39,543 nucleotides of DNA from Xenorhabdus lircayensis. GTDB taxonomy: Bacteria > Pseudomonadota > Gammaproteobacteria > Enterobacterales > Enterobacteriaceae. The stretch is taken from positions 1 through 39,543 of the forward strand of contig NZ_JACOII010000059.1 of NCBI RefSeq assembly GCF_016306625.1. The letters are read 5' to 3'. Below the pieces are notes generated by a model, which saw only the letters and a program-made list of their open reading frames with translations, searched no databases and was not told the DNA's origin. Below, piece after piece: positions 1-9,200 of this stretch. Within the stretch, counting starts at the first letter, position 1, and the number at the start of each line of letters is the position of its first letter. The translations under genes and the position numbers were made by a program.

Positions 1-17
1 ACGTCAACTTGGGCCAT
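1..17 (-). CDS. Start of an unidentified gene, cut by the window edge
   Basis: On the minus strand an ATG at 17 opens a frame that runs off the window after six codons (M-A-Q-V-D-V). An AAGGA sequence sits eight bases upstream, so it looks like a genuine translation start just downstream of the small gene ending at 59. Nothing can be said about function. It would be the third gene of a minus-strand group with the two small genes to its right. Confidence 0.35.
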
Positions 18-58
18 GCTTCATCCTTAAAAAGTCGGAAGCATATCACAGCAACTAA

Positions 59-289
59 CTATTTAATACATAACCCTATTTTAACCGTGAAAGGGGGGCT
101 GGTTAAACCTTCTTCAAGATTCATCCCATTACCATCACTTGTTCCCGAGTGCACCATTTTGTTATTTGTCAGTGTGTAAGACGTATTAGGTATCGGTTTA
201 TTCGTGTCATCTTCGACAAGTTTAATGTATAAATCACGTTTAAGTATTTTCTGGCAATCATGGCAATAAATCGAGTTTTCATTACTCAA
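59..289 (-). CDS. Small protein resembling the C-terminal extension of T6SS VgrG/PAAR-type cargo, TTG start
   Basis: About 76 residues. I place the start at the TTG at 289, because AGGAG lies seven bases upstream and no in-frame ATG near the beginning has a ribosome site; a longer reading from 355 would start inside the upstream gene. The TTG overlaps the stop of that gene (282-284), which suggests translational coupling. The sequence has a Cys-x-x-Cys near the N-terminus (CHDC) and then a short beta-rich segment with D-D-T-N-K-P-I-P and S-G-T-S-D-G-N-G. This looks like the small Ig-like repeat (DxxTxxPLPxxxYxL...GxTDxxG) common in VgrG or PAAR-linked proteins. That match is by eye. It could be a whole small protein or the remnant of a larger cargo gene. 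Confidence 0.5.
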   Translation of the reverse strand: MSNENSIYCHDCQKILKRDLYIKLVEDDTNKPIPNTSYTLTNNKMVHSGTSDGNGMNLEEGLTSPPFTVKIGLCIK

Positions 290-653
290 TAATCTTCTCC
301 TGTTCTTTTTCTTGTTCCATCGCCAGCAGGTAATCCTGACTGGAAACTTTTTCAATACGCTGCCCGGCTTCTAGTTTTTGCCGCAACCAACGTTCAATTC
401 GTTGCTTTAAACTACCTTCTGGTTTATCACGTTGCTTCGCTATATCACCGTGGTTTTCCCATAAATCACAATAAAGTGAACTGATTAACACTTTCAGCCC
501 GTAGGGAGAACGTAACCAGACTGACAGCAGATGTTCACCCAAGGTAAACGGGATTTCGCTGTTACCCTCGCTACAGGCTTCGGGGCGACAAAACTGTGTC
601 GGTTGCGGGATAAAACAATCAGTTAAAGTAACCCCGCCATTGGCAAAATCCAA
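282..653 (-). CDS. Unidentified small protein, possibly N-terminally truncated
   Basis: A 123-codon frame opening at a TTG at 653. A TGA stop lies two codons upstream and I see no ribosome-binding sequence, so the 5' part of the gene may be missing. The residues around W-L-R-S-P-Y-G-L-K-V suggest a folded helical domain, and the C-terminus is a charged glutamate/glutamine/lysine-rich tail. I do not recognise the family. Its stop overlaps the TTG start of the next small gene, so the two are probably one transcription unit. The neighbour's resemblance to T6SS cargo makes a T6SS-linked accessory role conceivable, but nothing in this protein shows it. Confidence 0.4.
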   Translation of the reverse strand: MDFANGGVTLTDCFIPQPTQFCRPEACSEGNSEIPFTLGEHLLSVWLRSPYGLKVLISSLYCDLWENHGDIAKQRDKPEGSLKQRIERWLRQKLEAGQRIEKVSSQDYLLAMEQEKEQEKIIE

Positions 654-683
654 TGGTCAGGGTTTTGCAGCCTTGAGCTAAGA

Positions 684-710
684 ACACTGGTAGGATATTT
701 CTACCAGTGT
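684..710. repeat. Perfect 10-bp inverted repeat (hairpin)
   Basis: ACACTGGTAG at 684-693 and CTACCAGTGT at 701-710 form a perfect stem with a seven-base loop. Neither strand has a T-run after the stem, so it is not a standard terminator. It lies just before the folded element at 732-802, between the unidentified small gene and the Ner-like relic. Confidence 0.6.
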
Positions 711-731
711 GTTCGCTATAGCCCTTTCAAT

Positions 732-802
732 GGTGATTCGGCAGGGGAGGCTTCGGTCTCGCCGGAATCTTAGCCCGGTCTGCAAACCTTGCTTGAATCG
801 CC
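732..802 (+). ncRNA. Strongly folded RNA-like element, candidate phage C4-type antisense RNA
   Basis: GGTGATTC (732-739) pairs with GAATCGCC (795-802) to close the element with eight pairs, one of them G-U. Inside is a second hairpin, GAGGC with GTCTC closed by a cTTCGg tetraloop (about 747-760), followed by two CCGG blocks (762-765 and 774-777) that can also pair. A closed multi-stem fold of about 70 bases just upstream of a phage-type regulator resembles the C4 antisense RNA class of phages P1/P7. I cannot run a covariance search, so the class is a guess; the fold is read from the sequence. Strand is also inferred. Confidence 0.35.
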
Positions 803-838
803 ACCATCAATGATTAATTAATGGAGGGGGTAGCAGGA

Positions 839-1104
839 ATGCATAACGTTAGAAATGACCGGCATCAGGCCGATATTATTGCTGCATTACGTAAGCGTGG
901 TACAACCTTAGCGGCTGTCTCCCCTGAAGCGGGACTCACAGTTCCTCGACACTAGCGAATACACTTTCTCGTCTATGGCCGAAAAGTGAATGGATTATCG
1001 CTAACTATCTCGAAATACATCCCTTAGAAATCTGGCCTAGCCGCTATTTTGATATGTATGGTCAACTGATTGAACGTAAGGTTCGCAATAAACCACAGGA
1101 ATAA
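839..1104 (+). pseudogene. Frameshifted Ner/SfsB (Nlp)-family DNA-binding regulator
   Basis: From the ATG at 839 (G-rich ribosome site at 823-830) the frame reads like Ner/SfsB proteins: R-H-Q-A-D-I-I-A-A-L-R-K-R-G, then L-A-A-V-S-P-E-A-G-L. It stops at the TAG at 953-955. The rest of the family sequence continues in another frame from 946: S-T-L-A-N-T-L-S-R-L-W-P-K, then I-W-P-S-R-Y-F-D, to TAA at 1102-1104. Adding one base in the run around 941-946 would restore a continuous protein of about 88 residues, so this is probably a single-base deletion. In phage Mu, Ner is a small helix-turn-helix repressor of early transcription. The relic suggests decayed prophage DNA. Confidence 0.8.
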
Positions 1105-1390
1105 TCGGCCTCAGTTTGTGATCTACTTCGTGAAAACAATAAATTTTAATACGAAGCCCGGAGATTAAAATGGCAGCCAAATTTGACCATTTTTAAACCT
1201 CGTGGCTTTTTTGCTTTAATACGATGATAAAACAGATAAATACCAAGAAAGATAAATAAAATCATAAAGATAGTGATAATAAGGAAGCAAAAAATTTCGG
1301 GGGCATTAAAAGGGGCACAAAAGCAATATAGAAAAATAAATTAAATATATTCAAATGGTTATATTTATTTTCGATTCCTAGCCGCAATTC
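1105..1390. other. AT-rich gap with no supported gene
   Basis: This stretch holds no open frame of useful length on either strand. An eight-codon ATG frame near 1170 is too short to support. The composition becomes strongly AT-rich after about 1210. Confidence 0.5.
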
Positions 1391-1423
1391 AAAAAAATAG
1401 ACATCGAAAGATGCCTATTTTTT
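1391..1423 (-). terminator. Rho-independent terminator, probably for the autotransporter gene
   Basis: On the minus strand the RNA reads A-run, TAGGCATC, a TTTC loop, then GATGTCTA and a T-run. The stem is continuous with one G-U pair and is flanked by A and T runs, so it could work in both directions. It lies 44 bases after the autotransporter stop codon. Confidence 0.8.
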
Positions 1424-1466
1424 ACCTAAAATCAGCCAGTTAGCCTCAGTTTCATTCTATTCATCA

Positions 1467-4400
1467 TCAGAATTGCCATCTAAAACCAACATTCATACTA
1501 TTGTCCTGATGACTGCTGGACAGCAATCCGCTGTAGCCAAGAGTGAATGACACGTTATTACTCGCACTCATCTCTGCATTAGCTTTCAACACCACACCAT
1601 CACGAGAAGCAGGCACACTACGGGTCACAAAGGTCGTGTTGCTACCACGGAATGCCAAGCCTGTAGCACGTTCACGCTCACCGTATTGGTGCTGCCAACC
1701 TAATTCTCCATTCAGGACAACGGAAGAGCCCCCTGAAGTCTGCCAGCCGTGATTGGCTCGCAGACCCAGTGTGGAGAGTGTAGCTTCAGTGTGCTGGCTG
1801 TTGCCGTGGAGTGCCGCGGCACCACCGTTCTCGTTAATGGCGTCATTGCGGAAATTGACATAAGCCAAATTAACGAATGGCTCCAAATTCACCGAACCCG
1901 CAGGCAGATGGTACGCAAGTTCCGCAGACAACTGCGCAGTTCGTCCACTGTACTTCGCGTTGTCACGATCATACTGATTGCCATAGCCAATAGAACGATT
2001 GGTATCAATACGATGCCATGTGAATCCACCGTTGGTGCGCAGAGCCAAATCACCAAACTGACGGTCGCCATAAAGAGCGAGGTGATAGTTATTGCTGTCA
2101 GCAGTGGCATTGTTACCGCCATCAAGGGAAGTACGGGTGTAACCAGTCGCGATACCGAGGCGGCTGTAATCATCAATGAGAGCATCCGCACCAAGGAATA
2201 CACCGTAGTTGGAAGCCTGATAACCCGTAGCATTCTGTGTACCAGAAGCGTGGCTCCATGCGCCAAGCAGTCGAACCCATGCACCGTTATCATCTCCACG
2301 AATATCAGGTGATGACGAACGGCCTTCGGCCTGACTCAGGCGAGCATTCAATGTATCGCGCAGATAACGGCTGTCGTTCACCAGCAGGGAAGCGATATCA
2401 GCGTGGATCTGTCCATCCAGCTGACGAAACGCGTATCGCGCTTGTTCCGCAGAAGCGCTAGTCAGAATGCTTTCGTAGACCGGATTGCCCGCGCCGAGGG
2501 TATCGGCCGCAGCAGCGACAGCATATTCATTCTGTGTCTTAGCTACATCCGCGAAGGCTGTATCATTACGTCCAACATGAAGAGTGACTTTACTTGGCTG
2601 ATAAGACAATCTAGTACCAAGGAAGAAGTAATTCGGAACGACGTTATCAAAGCGGCCATTGATACTCTGCTTCGCACTAAGAATATTGTATTGCTGACCA
2701 GTCAGGCTTTGCACGTCTTTAAAAGAAAGCAAGTTACCCGTATTTTCAAGGGAAACAGCAACTTCTCCTCCATTAAGCTGTGCACTTTTAGCTGTCTGAA
2801 TGCGGTCACTATGCCCATCAGCTGTGATTTCAACAGCGTAATAAGAGCCAGGTTCAAAAGTAACCTTTTCAGTCGCATTAAGAGTTCCGATAGAATTACC
2901 CGGAGTAACAGTTCCGCCACGCTGTACATTCAATTCACCAACCGTACCATTCCCCCCAAGAACACCACTTTCCAGCACTGAAACAGAGGAAGAAACGCTA
3001 CCACTGACATTCAGTAATCCCTGTTTGACCAGCGTTGGACCAGAATAGGTATTCTGACCACTGAGGGTCAGCGCACCGTTGCCCTGTTTGGTGAGTCCGC
3101 CATGACCGTTGATATCATTGCTCCATTGATCCCGAGCACACTGACCATCATCACAGACACGCTCAGTCGGTTTACCCTTATCGAGAACAACCCCAACACC
3201 GGGAATATCAGCAATAAACTGACCGTTGCCGTAGGTCACGCCGTCAGGATCTGGAATGCGGAATTTTTCAGGAATATCGGCTGCGGTATAGAACATACCA
3301 GGGCCATTTATCGCTTTACCGAGGTTGATCAACCCCCAACCGTAAAGCTCATCAATACCCTTTTCTCCCATATCAGTAGCAGTAGTACGAAGAACGGAAG
3401 CCACTTGAGCACCAGTCATGTACGGAAAGCGCTCCATCAAGACAGCAACACTACCGCCAGCATGTGGTGCAGCCATCGAAGTACCGCTGTAGTTATCGTA
3501 GCCGACTTCCAGATCATCCATCCCTTTTCCTTTGATAATTGAGCTATAGATATTGCTGCCGGGCACACTGACACAAAGGCTGGCGGTATAACCACAACGG
3601 GAGGAAAAACCACTGATGGAATAAGGTACGCTGTTGGTACTGTTTGGATCTCGCTGCAAACTAGCAACTGTCAGCCAGTTTGGCGCGATATCTGGCACAA
3701 ACCAAGCCAGACCCGCGATAGCATCCGGGTTACTAAAGTTGCCACTATTACCAGCGGCAAAAATCGTCACAATGCCGCTGCGGGCAGCATCAATTGCGCC
3801 CTGATATGCACCGCCAGGTTTTGTGCCCAAAATCGGTTTGATCTCATCAAACTGCTTCTGAGCTTCGGCCAAAGTAAAGTGCGCCGCGTTCGGATCTTTC
3901 CCTCCCCCTTCAAGCTCCTTAGCAATACCAATACCCCAACTGTTATTAATAATGCGAGCACCGCTGTCTATCAATGCGTTCCAACCGGCTTGATAAACGC
4001 CGCCATCATTGCCTAATATTATGCCATCTTCAGGGCCGGGATCGCCGTTGTCTGCACTCAGTATTTGGGCGTTATAGGCCACGCCATGCATTTCCCCACC
4101 ATCTCGGCTACCCGCAGCAATACCCGCAACATGGACGCCGTGTGCCCCCAACTTACCGTTACTTTCCACGGACGGTGTACCGTTGTAAGTGAATTTATCC
4201 CCTTTTTTTACCTGAATATAGGGATCGGTATATTCACGTATCCCGGAGGTAATTAGATTGATAACTTTATCTTTTCCCACGAATTCAGGATGCTTGGCAT
4301 AAACTGGTTGATCAAATATCCCCAGTTTGATCCCCTTACCGGTATAGCCTTTGGCATAGGCTTCATCAGCGTGAATAGCGCCAAGTCCCCATTCAGCGTT

Positions 4401-4601
4401 GAATTCGTTGGTTCGCCAGCTGGCAGGATCACCCAACCGCCCCTTTTCGATATAATTTTCCGCATACGCCCCAGCGCTGGCAACCGCCAGACAGCAGGCT
4501 ATGGCGTGGTAAAGTATACGGGGTTGGGTTTTGACTGATAAACGCACGGCAGCCAGAGTGCTTCGAGGGATTCTGTATCGCTTCTTCATCTCAGTTACCA
4601 T
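1467..4601 (-). CDS. Subtilisin-like (S8) serine protease autotransporter
   Basis: A 1044-residue type Va secreted protease. An extended signal region (residues 1-47, cleavage likely after AGAYA) precedes an S8 protease domain of about residues 70-440. The catalytic triad is visible: Asp97 (LGIFDQ), His154 (GAHGVHVAG) and Ser375 (SGTSMAAPH), with oxyanion Asn285 (FAAGN). Next come a beta-helix segment with a PATR-type repeat (about 500-600, N-G-A-L-T-L-S-G-Q-N-T-Y-S-G) and a C-terminal beta-barrel of about 270 residues ending in F-R-W-Q-F. The layout matches the Serratia Ssp family. The start could be Met1 or Met5; neither has a strong ribosome site. It stands alone, with its own terminator. 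Its substrate is not visible; relatives cleave host or surface proteins. Confidence 0.93.
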   Translation of the reverse strand: MVTEMKKRYRIPRSTLAAVRLSVKTQPRILYHAIACCLAVASAGAYAENYIEKGRLGDPASWRTNEFNAEWGLGAIHADEAYAKGYTGKGIKLGIFDQPVYAKHPEFVGKDKVINLITSGIREYTDPYIQVKKGDKFTYNGTPSVESNGKLGAHGVHVAGIAAGSRDGGEMHGVAYNAQILSADNGDPGPEDGIILGNDGGVYQAGWNALIDSGARIINNSWGIGIAKELEGGGKDPNAAHFTLAEAQKQFDEIKPILGTKPGGAYQGAIDAARSGIVTIFAAGNSGNFSNPDAIAGLAWFVPDIAPNWLTVASLQRDPNSTNSVPYSISGFSSRCGYTASLCVSVPGSNIYSSIIKGKGMDDLEVGYDNYSGTSMAAPHAGGSVAVLMERFPYMTGAQVASVLRTTATDMGEKGIDELYGWGLINLGKAINGPGMFYTAADIPEKFRIPDPDGVTYGNGQFIADIPGVGVVLDKGKPTERVCDDGQCARDQWSNDINGHGGLTKQGNGALTLSGQNTYSGPTLVKQGLLNVSGSVSSSVSVLESGVLGGNGTVGELNVQRGGTVTPGNSIGTLNATEKVTFEPGSYYAVEITADGHSDRIQTAKSAQLNGGEVAVSLENTGNLLSFKDVQSLTGQQYNILSAKQSINGRFDNVVPNYFFLGTRLSYQPSKVTLHVGRNDTAFADVAKTQNEYAVAAAADTLGAGNPVYESILTSASAEQARYAFRQLDGQIHADIASLLVNDSRYLRDTLNARLSQAEGRSSSPDIRGDDNGAWVRLLGAWSHASGTQNATGYQASNYGVFLGADALIDDYSRLGIATGYTRTSLDGGNNATADSNNYHLALYGDRQFGDLALRTNGGFTWHRIDTNRSIGYGNQYDRDNAKYSGRTAQLSAELAYHLPAGSVNLEPFVNLAYVNFRNDAINENGGAAALHGNSQHTEATLSTLGLRANHGWQTSGGSSVVLNGELGWQHQYGERERATGLAFRGSNTTFVTRSVPASRDGVVLKANAEMSASNNVSFTLGYSGLLSSSHQDNSMNVGFRWQF

Positions 4602-4925
4602 CCATTGTTGATTTGCAAAAGTAACAGTGCTTATGTTTTTTATTGTGTTGGCGGGATGAAACCATGAAGGGGATCGTTAAAAGTGAGTTTAATCAACGCC
4701 ATCACCTGCACCACCTAAACACACCATAAAGTGACACAATTTATTAACCTTTATTTATACATATTTTAAACAAGGCCAATAAATAATGTTATTTTGAAAC
4801 CGTTAGGTGAGATGAAATGAGGCGGGATGAATAAGGAGTGGTGTACAGCGTGATATTGATATCACGCTGTAATTTATTTAAATGCTGAGTATTTTTGCCA
4901 ATGGTGAGAGCCAGCCTCACTGCTA
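4602..4925. other. Intergenic region between entS and the autotransporter
   Basis: This gap should contain the autotransporter promoter, reading leftwards. Apart from the palindrome at 4845-4870, it is AT-rich with no supported gene. I see no clear Fur box in it. Confidence 0.5.
4845..4870. repeat. Perfect 12-bp inverted repeat downstream of entS
   Basis: ACAGCGTGATAT (4845-4856) and ATATCACGCTGT (4859-4870) are perfect complements with a two-base centre. It begins 55 bases after the entS stop in the direction of transcription. No U-run follows on the minus strand, so it may be an mRNA 3'-end stabiliser or a protein-binding palindrome and not a classical terminator. Confidence 0.7.
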
Positions 4926-6212
4926 TCAACTATCACTTTTCTGAAGTTTATTTCTTGAAGGATTTGTTTCTGATACTGGATCGTTGCCACTCAGTGTGGA
5001 ATGACGCAGGGGTTTTACTACTGCCGCAAGCAACAAGCAGGCAAGCGCGGCAAAAGTTCCAAACGAAAAGACAGTCATTACCGGAGACAATAAACGCCCC
5101 ATAAAACCTAATCCCAATGCTCCCAAAGAGTCGCCAGTCACATCTTGGGCAGTAACAAAACTGTTCACGCGTCCCAATAAATGATCCGGCGTATGGCTCT
5201 GAATAAGGGTAAATTGCAGCAAGGAAGCAAACGCATTTAAATAGCCATAACAAACCAACACCAGTAATGCCAGAACGATATTTGTGACGACTCCCAGCAT
5301 GGATAACGTGATAAAGGAACACAGGGCGCATATCACCAGTAAAATTCCTGGCCGGGTACTTCGTCCTATCCAGCCACTGGTGAAAGCACCGAGCATAGCC
5401 CCCAGCGGAACCGCGGAATACATCAGCCCAGTCGCTGATGGCCCTTGATGGTAAACTTCCTGAGATAACGCAGGAAACAGAATACGTACTGCTCCTGCAA
5501 GACTGATCATCATTCCCACCAAGATGACACTGCCCACAATTTTATGCTGCAAAACAAATTTCACACCGCTTATCAGCGCACTGATCGGATGCTCTTGTTT
5601 GCTTGGCTGAGGTTTCATTTCAGGGAGTCTCATCAGGGGTAGCAGTGTTGCTAATGTACCCATTGCTGCAACGGCAAAAGTCCACCCCGGCCCACCAACG
5701 ACAATAATAATACCCGCCAATGCAGGGGAAATAATGGCTCCTATACGAACAGTGACCATGCTTAAGGCACCTGCTGAAGCCAGGTTTTCCCGTCCGACTA
5801 AGTGTGGGATTGCCGCCATTAACGCCGTCATGCCCAACGCACCAAAAAAACCATCCCAAATAGAAAGAAAATAGAGCATATACAGTGATGGCGAGTCTAA
5901 AAATGCGTTAAAGCTCAGTGCCACAAAACCGATACCGCAGGTGCCACGGGCAAACAAAATGAGTTTACGCCTATCATAACGGTCAGCCAGTATCCCCCCC
6001 AGAATTAACCCGATAAACATACCGACACCATCCAGTGCAACCACAATTCCCACCTGTAAGGTAGAACCCGTCAGAAATTGCATTTGGACAGGGACACCAA
6101 CGGTCAGCATTCCCAATGCAAAGACAGATAACATGCGGGCAATAAAGATAGCTCGAAAATGTGAGTTCTTTCTGAGCAAACTAAAATCCAAAAAGATTGA
6201 TGACTTAGCCAT
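4926..6212 (-). CDS. entS: EntS-type siderophore exporter (MFS)
   Basis: A 428-residue major facilitator protein with about twelve hydrophobic segments. It follows E. coli EntS nearly end to end as I know that sequence: S-L-L near the start, V-P-V-Q-M-Q, G-G-I-L-A-D-R-Y-D-R-R-K for the loop 2-3 motif, A-R-G-T-C-G-I-G-F, W-D-G-F-F, L-V-G-R-E-N-L, and L-G-R-V-N. EntS moves newly made enterobactin across the inner membrane to the periplasm. Here its cargo is probably the siderophore of the NRPS gene immediately upstream (38-base gap, same strand). It is the last gene of the fes-mbtH-NRPS-entS group. Confidence 0.92.
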   Translation of the reverse strand: MAKSSIFLDFSLLRKNSHFRAIFIARMLSVFALGMLTVGVPVQMQFLTGSTLQVGIVVALDGVGMFIGLILGGILADRYDRRKLILFARGTCGIGFVALSFNAFLDSPSLYMLYFLSIWDGFFGALGMTALMAAIPHLVGRENLASAGALSMVTVRIGAIISPALAGIIIVVGGPGWTFAVAAMGTLATLLPLMRLPEMKPQPSKQEHPISALISGVKFVLQHKIVGSVILVGMMISLAGAVRILFPALSQEVYHQGPSATGLMYSAVPLGAMLGAFTSGWIGRSTRPGILLVICALCSFITLSMLGVVTNIVLALLVLVCYGYLNAFASLLQFTLIQSHTPDHLLGRVNSFVTAQDVTGDSLGALGLGFMGRLLSPVMTVFSFGTFAALACLLLAAVVKPLRHSTLSGNDPVSETNPSRNKLQKSDS

Positions 6213-6250
6213 GATATTCCATACGATTCGATAACGTTAAACACATAAAG

Positions 6251-9200
6251 TTAATGACGGCATTGTTTCAACAAGTTATTGAGCAATGGCCCCCACTGTT
6301 CCAGTGAAACAGGAGAAAGGATATCTGCATGTTCACAATCTTGCCGATAAACCCTTAACTGACGAACCCAAGGCGCCCACGTTCCCTCGACATCCAGCTC
6401 AGGAGGCAGAGTCCGTGTTGCTACAAACAGTGTGGCTTCGCCATCATATTTCTGGTTAACAGCAGATAATAAACTGCGGACAGCATCCTGATAGTTAGCC
6501 ACGATGTCCTCAAACATCGTCTGCTTTTCCATACGTAGTTGCGGATCACTCTCATCTTCTGTGATTGCCATAAATTCCGCCTGTTCACGGGCAATTTCCT
6601 GTTTGGCTTCTTCCTCGCTTAACCCTCCCCAATCCTGTCCTTCTGGGGGATAAGCATCCAATAAACCCAAGAAAGCCACTTCTTCTCCTTCTTGCTGTAA
6701 ACGAATCGCCATGCCCTGTGCCAACATTCCGCCCAAAGAGTAGCCCAGCAAATAATAAGGCCCATGAGGCTGGATATTTCGCAAAGTTGCTAAATGGCGT
6801 GTACACATTGCATCGAGGCTATCACAGTCAGCAATCACACCACGGGGACGAGGCGACTGTAATCCGATAATCGGCCTGCCCTCCTCCAGATAACGCAACA
6901 ACCCACTGTATTGCCAAGCAAAACCTGATGCAGGATGCACACAAAACAGTGCCGGCCCAGTGCCTTCCCTCAGCGGCAGGACTTCCCCCACACCACGATT
7001 TTCTGCCGAATTCTGCCTTTGCTCATCAACCAATAACGCCCTCAATTTTTCTACACTGCGCGCGACCATGATATGACCGACTGAAACAGAGTGATTAAAA
7101 CGGCGGCGTATTTCGGCTGCCAGCCGCATTGCCAGCAGTGAATGCCCTCCCAGAGCAAAGAAGTCATCATCGGCCCAAACGGTGTCACACTCTAAAATTT
7201 CGGCAAACAATTCAGCTAACTGGCTTTCCAAACCCGCTAGAGGTAGCCTGCCCGTCGTCAATTTTTCGGGTATCGGGAGTGCCTTGCGGTTCAATTTCCC
7301 ATTTGCGCTCAACGGGAAACTTTCCTGTATCACATAGCTGACAGGCAGCATATAAACAGGCAATCGTTTAGTCATCGCTTGGTGTAGTGCTTCAGTATCC
7401 AGAACCACACCTGATTGGGGAATTAACCAAGCAATTAACTGACGAGCATCAGCATTATCAATTGCCTGACCTGATTTCCCCAGTTCACGCGCAGCGACCG
7501 CAGCCTGAGCCACTCCCGGTTGTTCCAGTAAAACCTGTTCAATTTCACCCAACTCAATACGCTGACCGCGTATTTTTAACTGATCGTCACTGCGCCCAAG
7601 GTATTCAACTTCACCGTCGGCTGACCAGCATGCAATATCACCCGTTCGGTACATCCGTCTGCCTGATGCAAACGGATCGGCCACAAAACGGCTGGCTGTC
7701 AGATCGGCTCGGTTCAAGTAGTTTGTGGCTAACTGAATGCCGCTGAGATAGAGATCACCGGCCACACCGATAGGAACGGGACGCAGCCACGGGTCTAAAA
7801 TACGTAATTGGGTATTCCATACTGGCCGGCCAATAGGAACACCAGAGCTGCTACAACGTTCCAATACCTCACCAGACGCCGGCTGCCACGTCACATCCAC
7901 CGCCGCTTCCGTTGGCCCATAAAGATTATGTAAAGGTGCTGCCATCAGCGTTTGATAGCGGCGCGCCAGTTCACATGACAAGGCTTCGCCACTACAGAAA
8001 ACGCGTCTCAGACTGTGGCAGAAAGAGGCCTCTTGCTCTCGTAACGCTAATGAATCAATTAAGGTTGCCAGCATTGATGGAACAAAGTGCAACGTAGTCA
8101 CACGGTAGTCATCAATAAGCTGAAGAAGAGTTGCGGGATCGCGATGCGCTTCTGGTGGCGCCATCACTAACTGGGCTCCCGCCATCAGCGGCCAGAAAAA
8201 TTCCCATACAGAAACATCAAAGCTACAGGGCGTTTTCTGCAATACCACATCATCCGTAGTCAGTGGGTAAGCATCCTGCATCCACAATAGGCGGTTAACA
8301 ATGGCTTGGTGGCTCACCATGACCCCTTTGGGTTGCCCTGTCGAACCAGAAGTATAGATAATGTACGCCGTATGCTCAGGAGTTACATTGGCGGCAGAAT
8401 GGACGGGCTGCTGTGTTTCATCCGCCAGTTTATCCAGTAACAACAAAGGTGCCTGATTAGCAAAACGTACCTGAAACTCACTTTCTGTCATCACTAATCG
8501 AGGTTGGGCATCTTCCAGTATAATGGTCAAGCGCTCATCAGGATAATCCGTATCAAGAGGCAACCATGCGGCCCCCGCTTCCAGAATCGCCTGTAACGCC
8601 AGACTAAGCCTTACTGAACGTGATAATGCAACCCCAACAATATCCCCCGGCTGTACACCTGCTTCAATTAAACGATCAACTAACAAGCGGGTTTGAAGGC
8701 GCATTTGCTGGTAGGTCAGGCGATGATGGTTATCCAATAACGCCAAATCGTCAGGCGTTTTTCTGGCCTGCTCGATCACGGCCTGATGGAGTGTTCCTGA
8801 AGGGATTTCATGATAGGTGTTATTGACTTCCTCAATCAACGCCGCTTCATCAACCGTTTGTAAAACCCAGTCCCGCAGTGCGATCTCAGGCTGTTCGATC
8901 AATTGCTGGATCAAGATGAGTATGCGTTGTGCCAAGCGTTCAGGCTGTTTAACGCTTGGTCGATATTCCATCAATAGACGCAGACGCTTACCCGGCAACA
9001 CCAATAACGTCAAAGGATAGTGGGTATAACCGCAGCTATTGATCCCCTGACAGACGATGCCTTCGGCGCCCTCTTTGCTTTGCGCCACTTCAGGGTAGTT
9101 TTCAACCACCAGTAAGGTATCAAAAAGCGTGCTGGTACCTGCAATTTGCTGAATCTCACCAAGACCAATATTGTCATGTTCAATCAATTGGATCTGCTGC

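Noticed and set aside
732-806. A tRNA-like segment, about 75 bases, with a paired acceptor-like stem and ending in ACCA
   Set aside because: It lacks a T-loop GTTCGANNC motif, a D-loop and a seven-base anticodon loop in the right position, so it is not a tRNA gene.
1543-2981. Several plus-strand frames of 70-190 codons opposite the autotransporter
   Set aside because: They lie antisense to an intact protein with clear family motifs, have no domain character, and reflect the codon bias of the real gene.
4845-4870. Calling the perfect palindrome after entS a terminator
   Set aside because: No T-run follows in the direction of entS transcription; recorded as an inverted repeat only.
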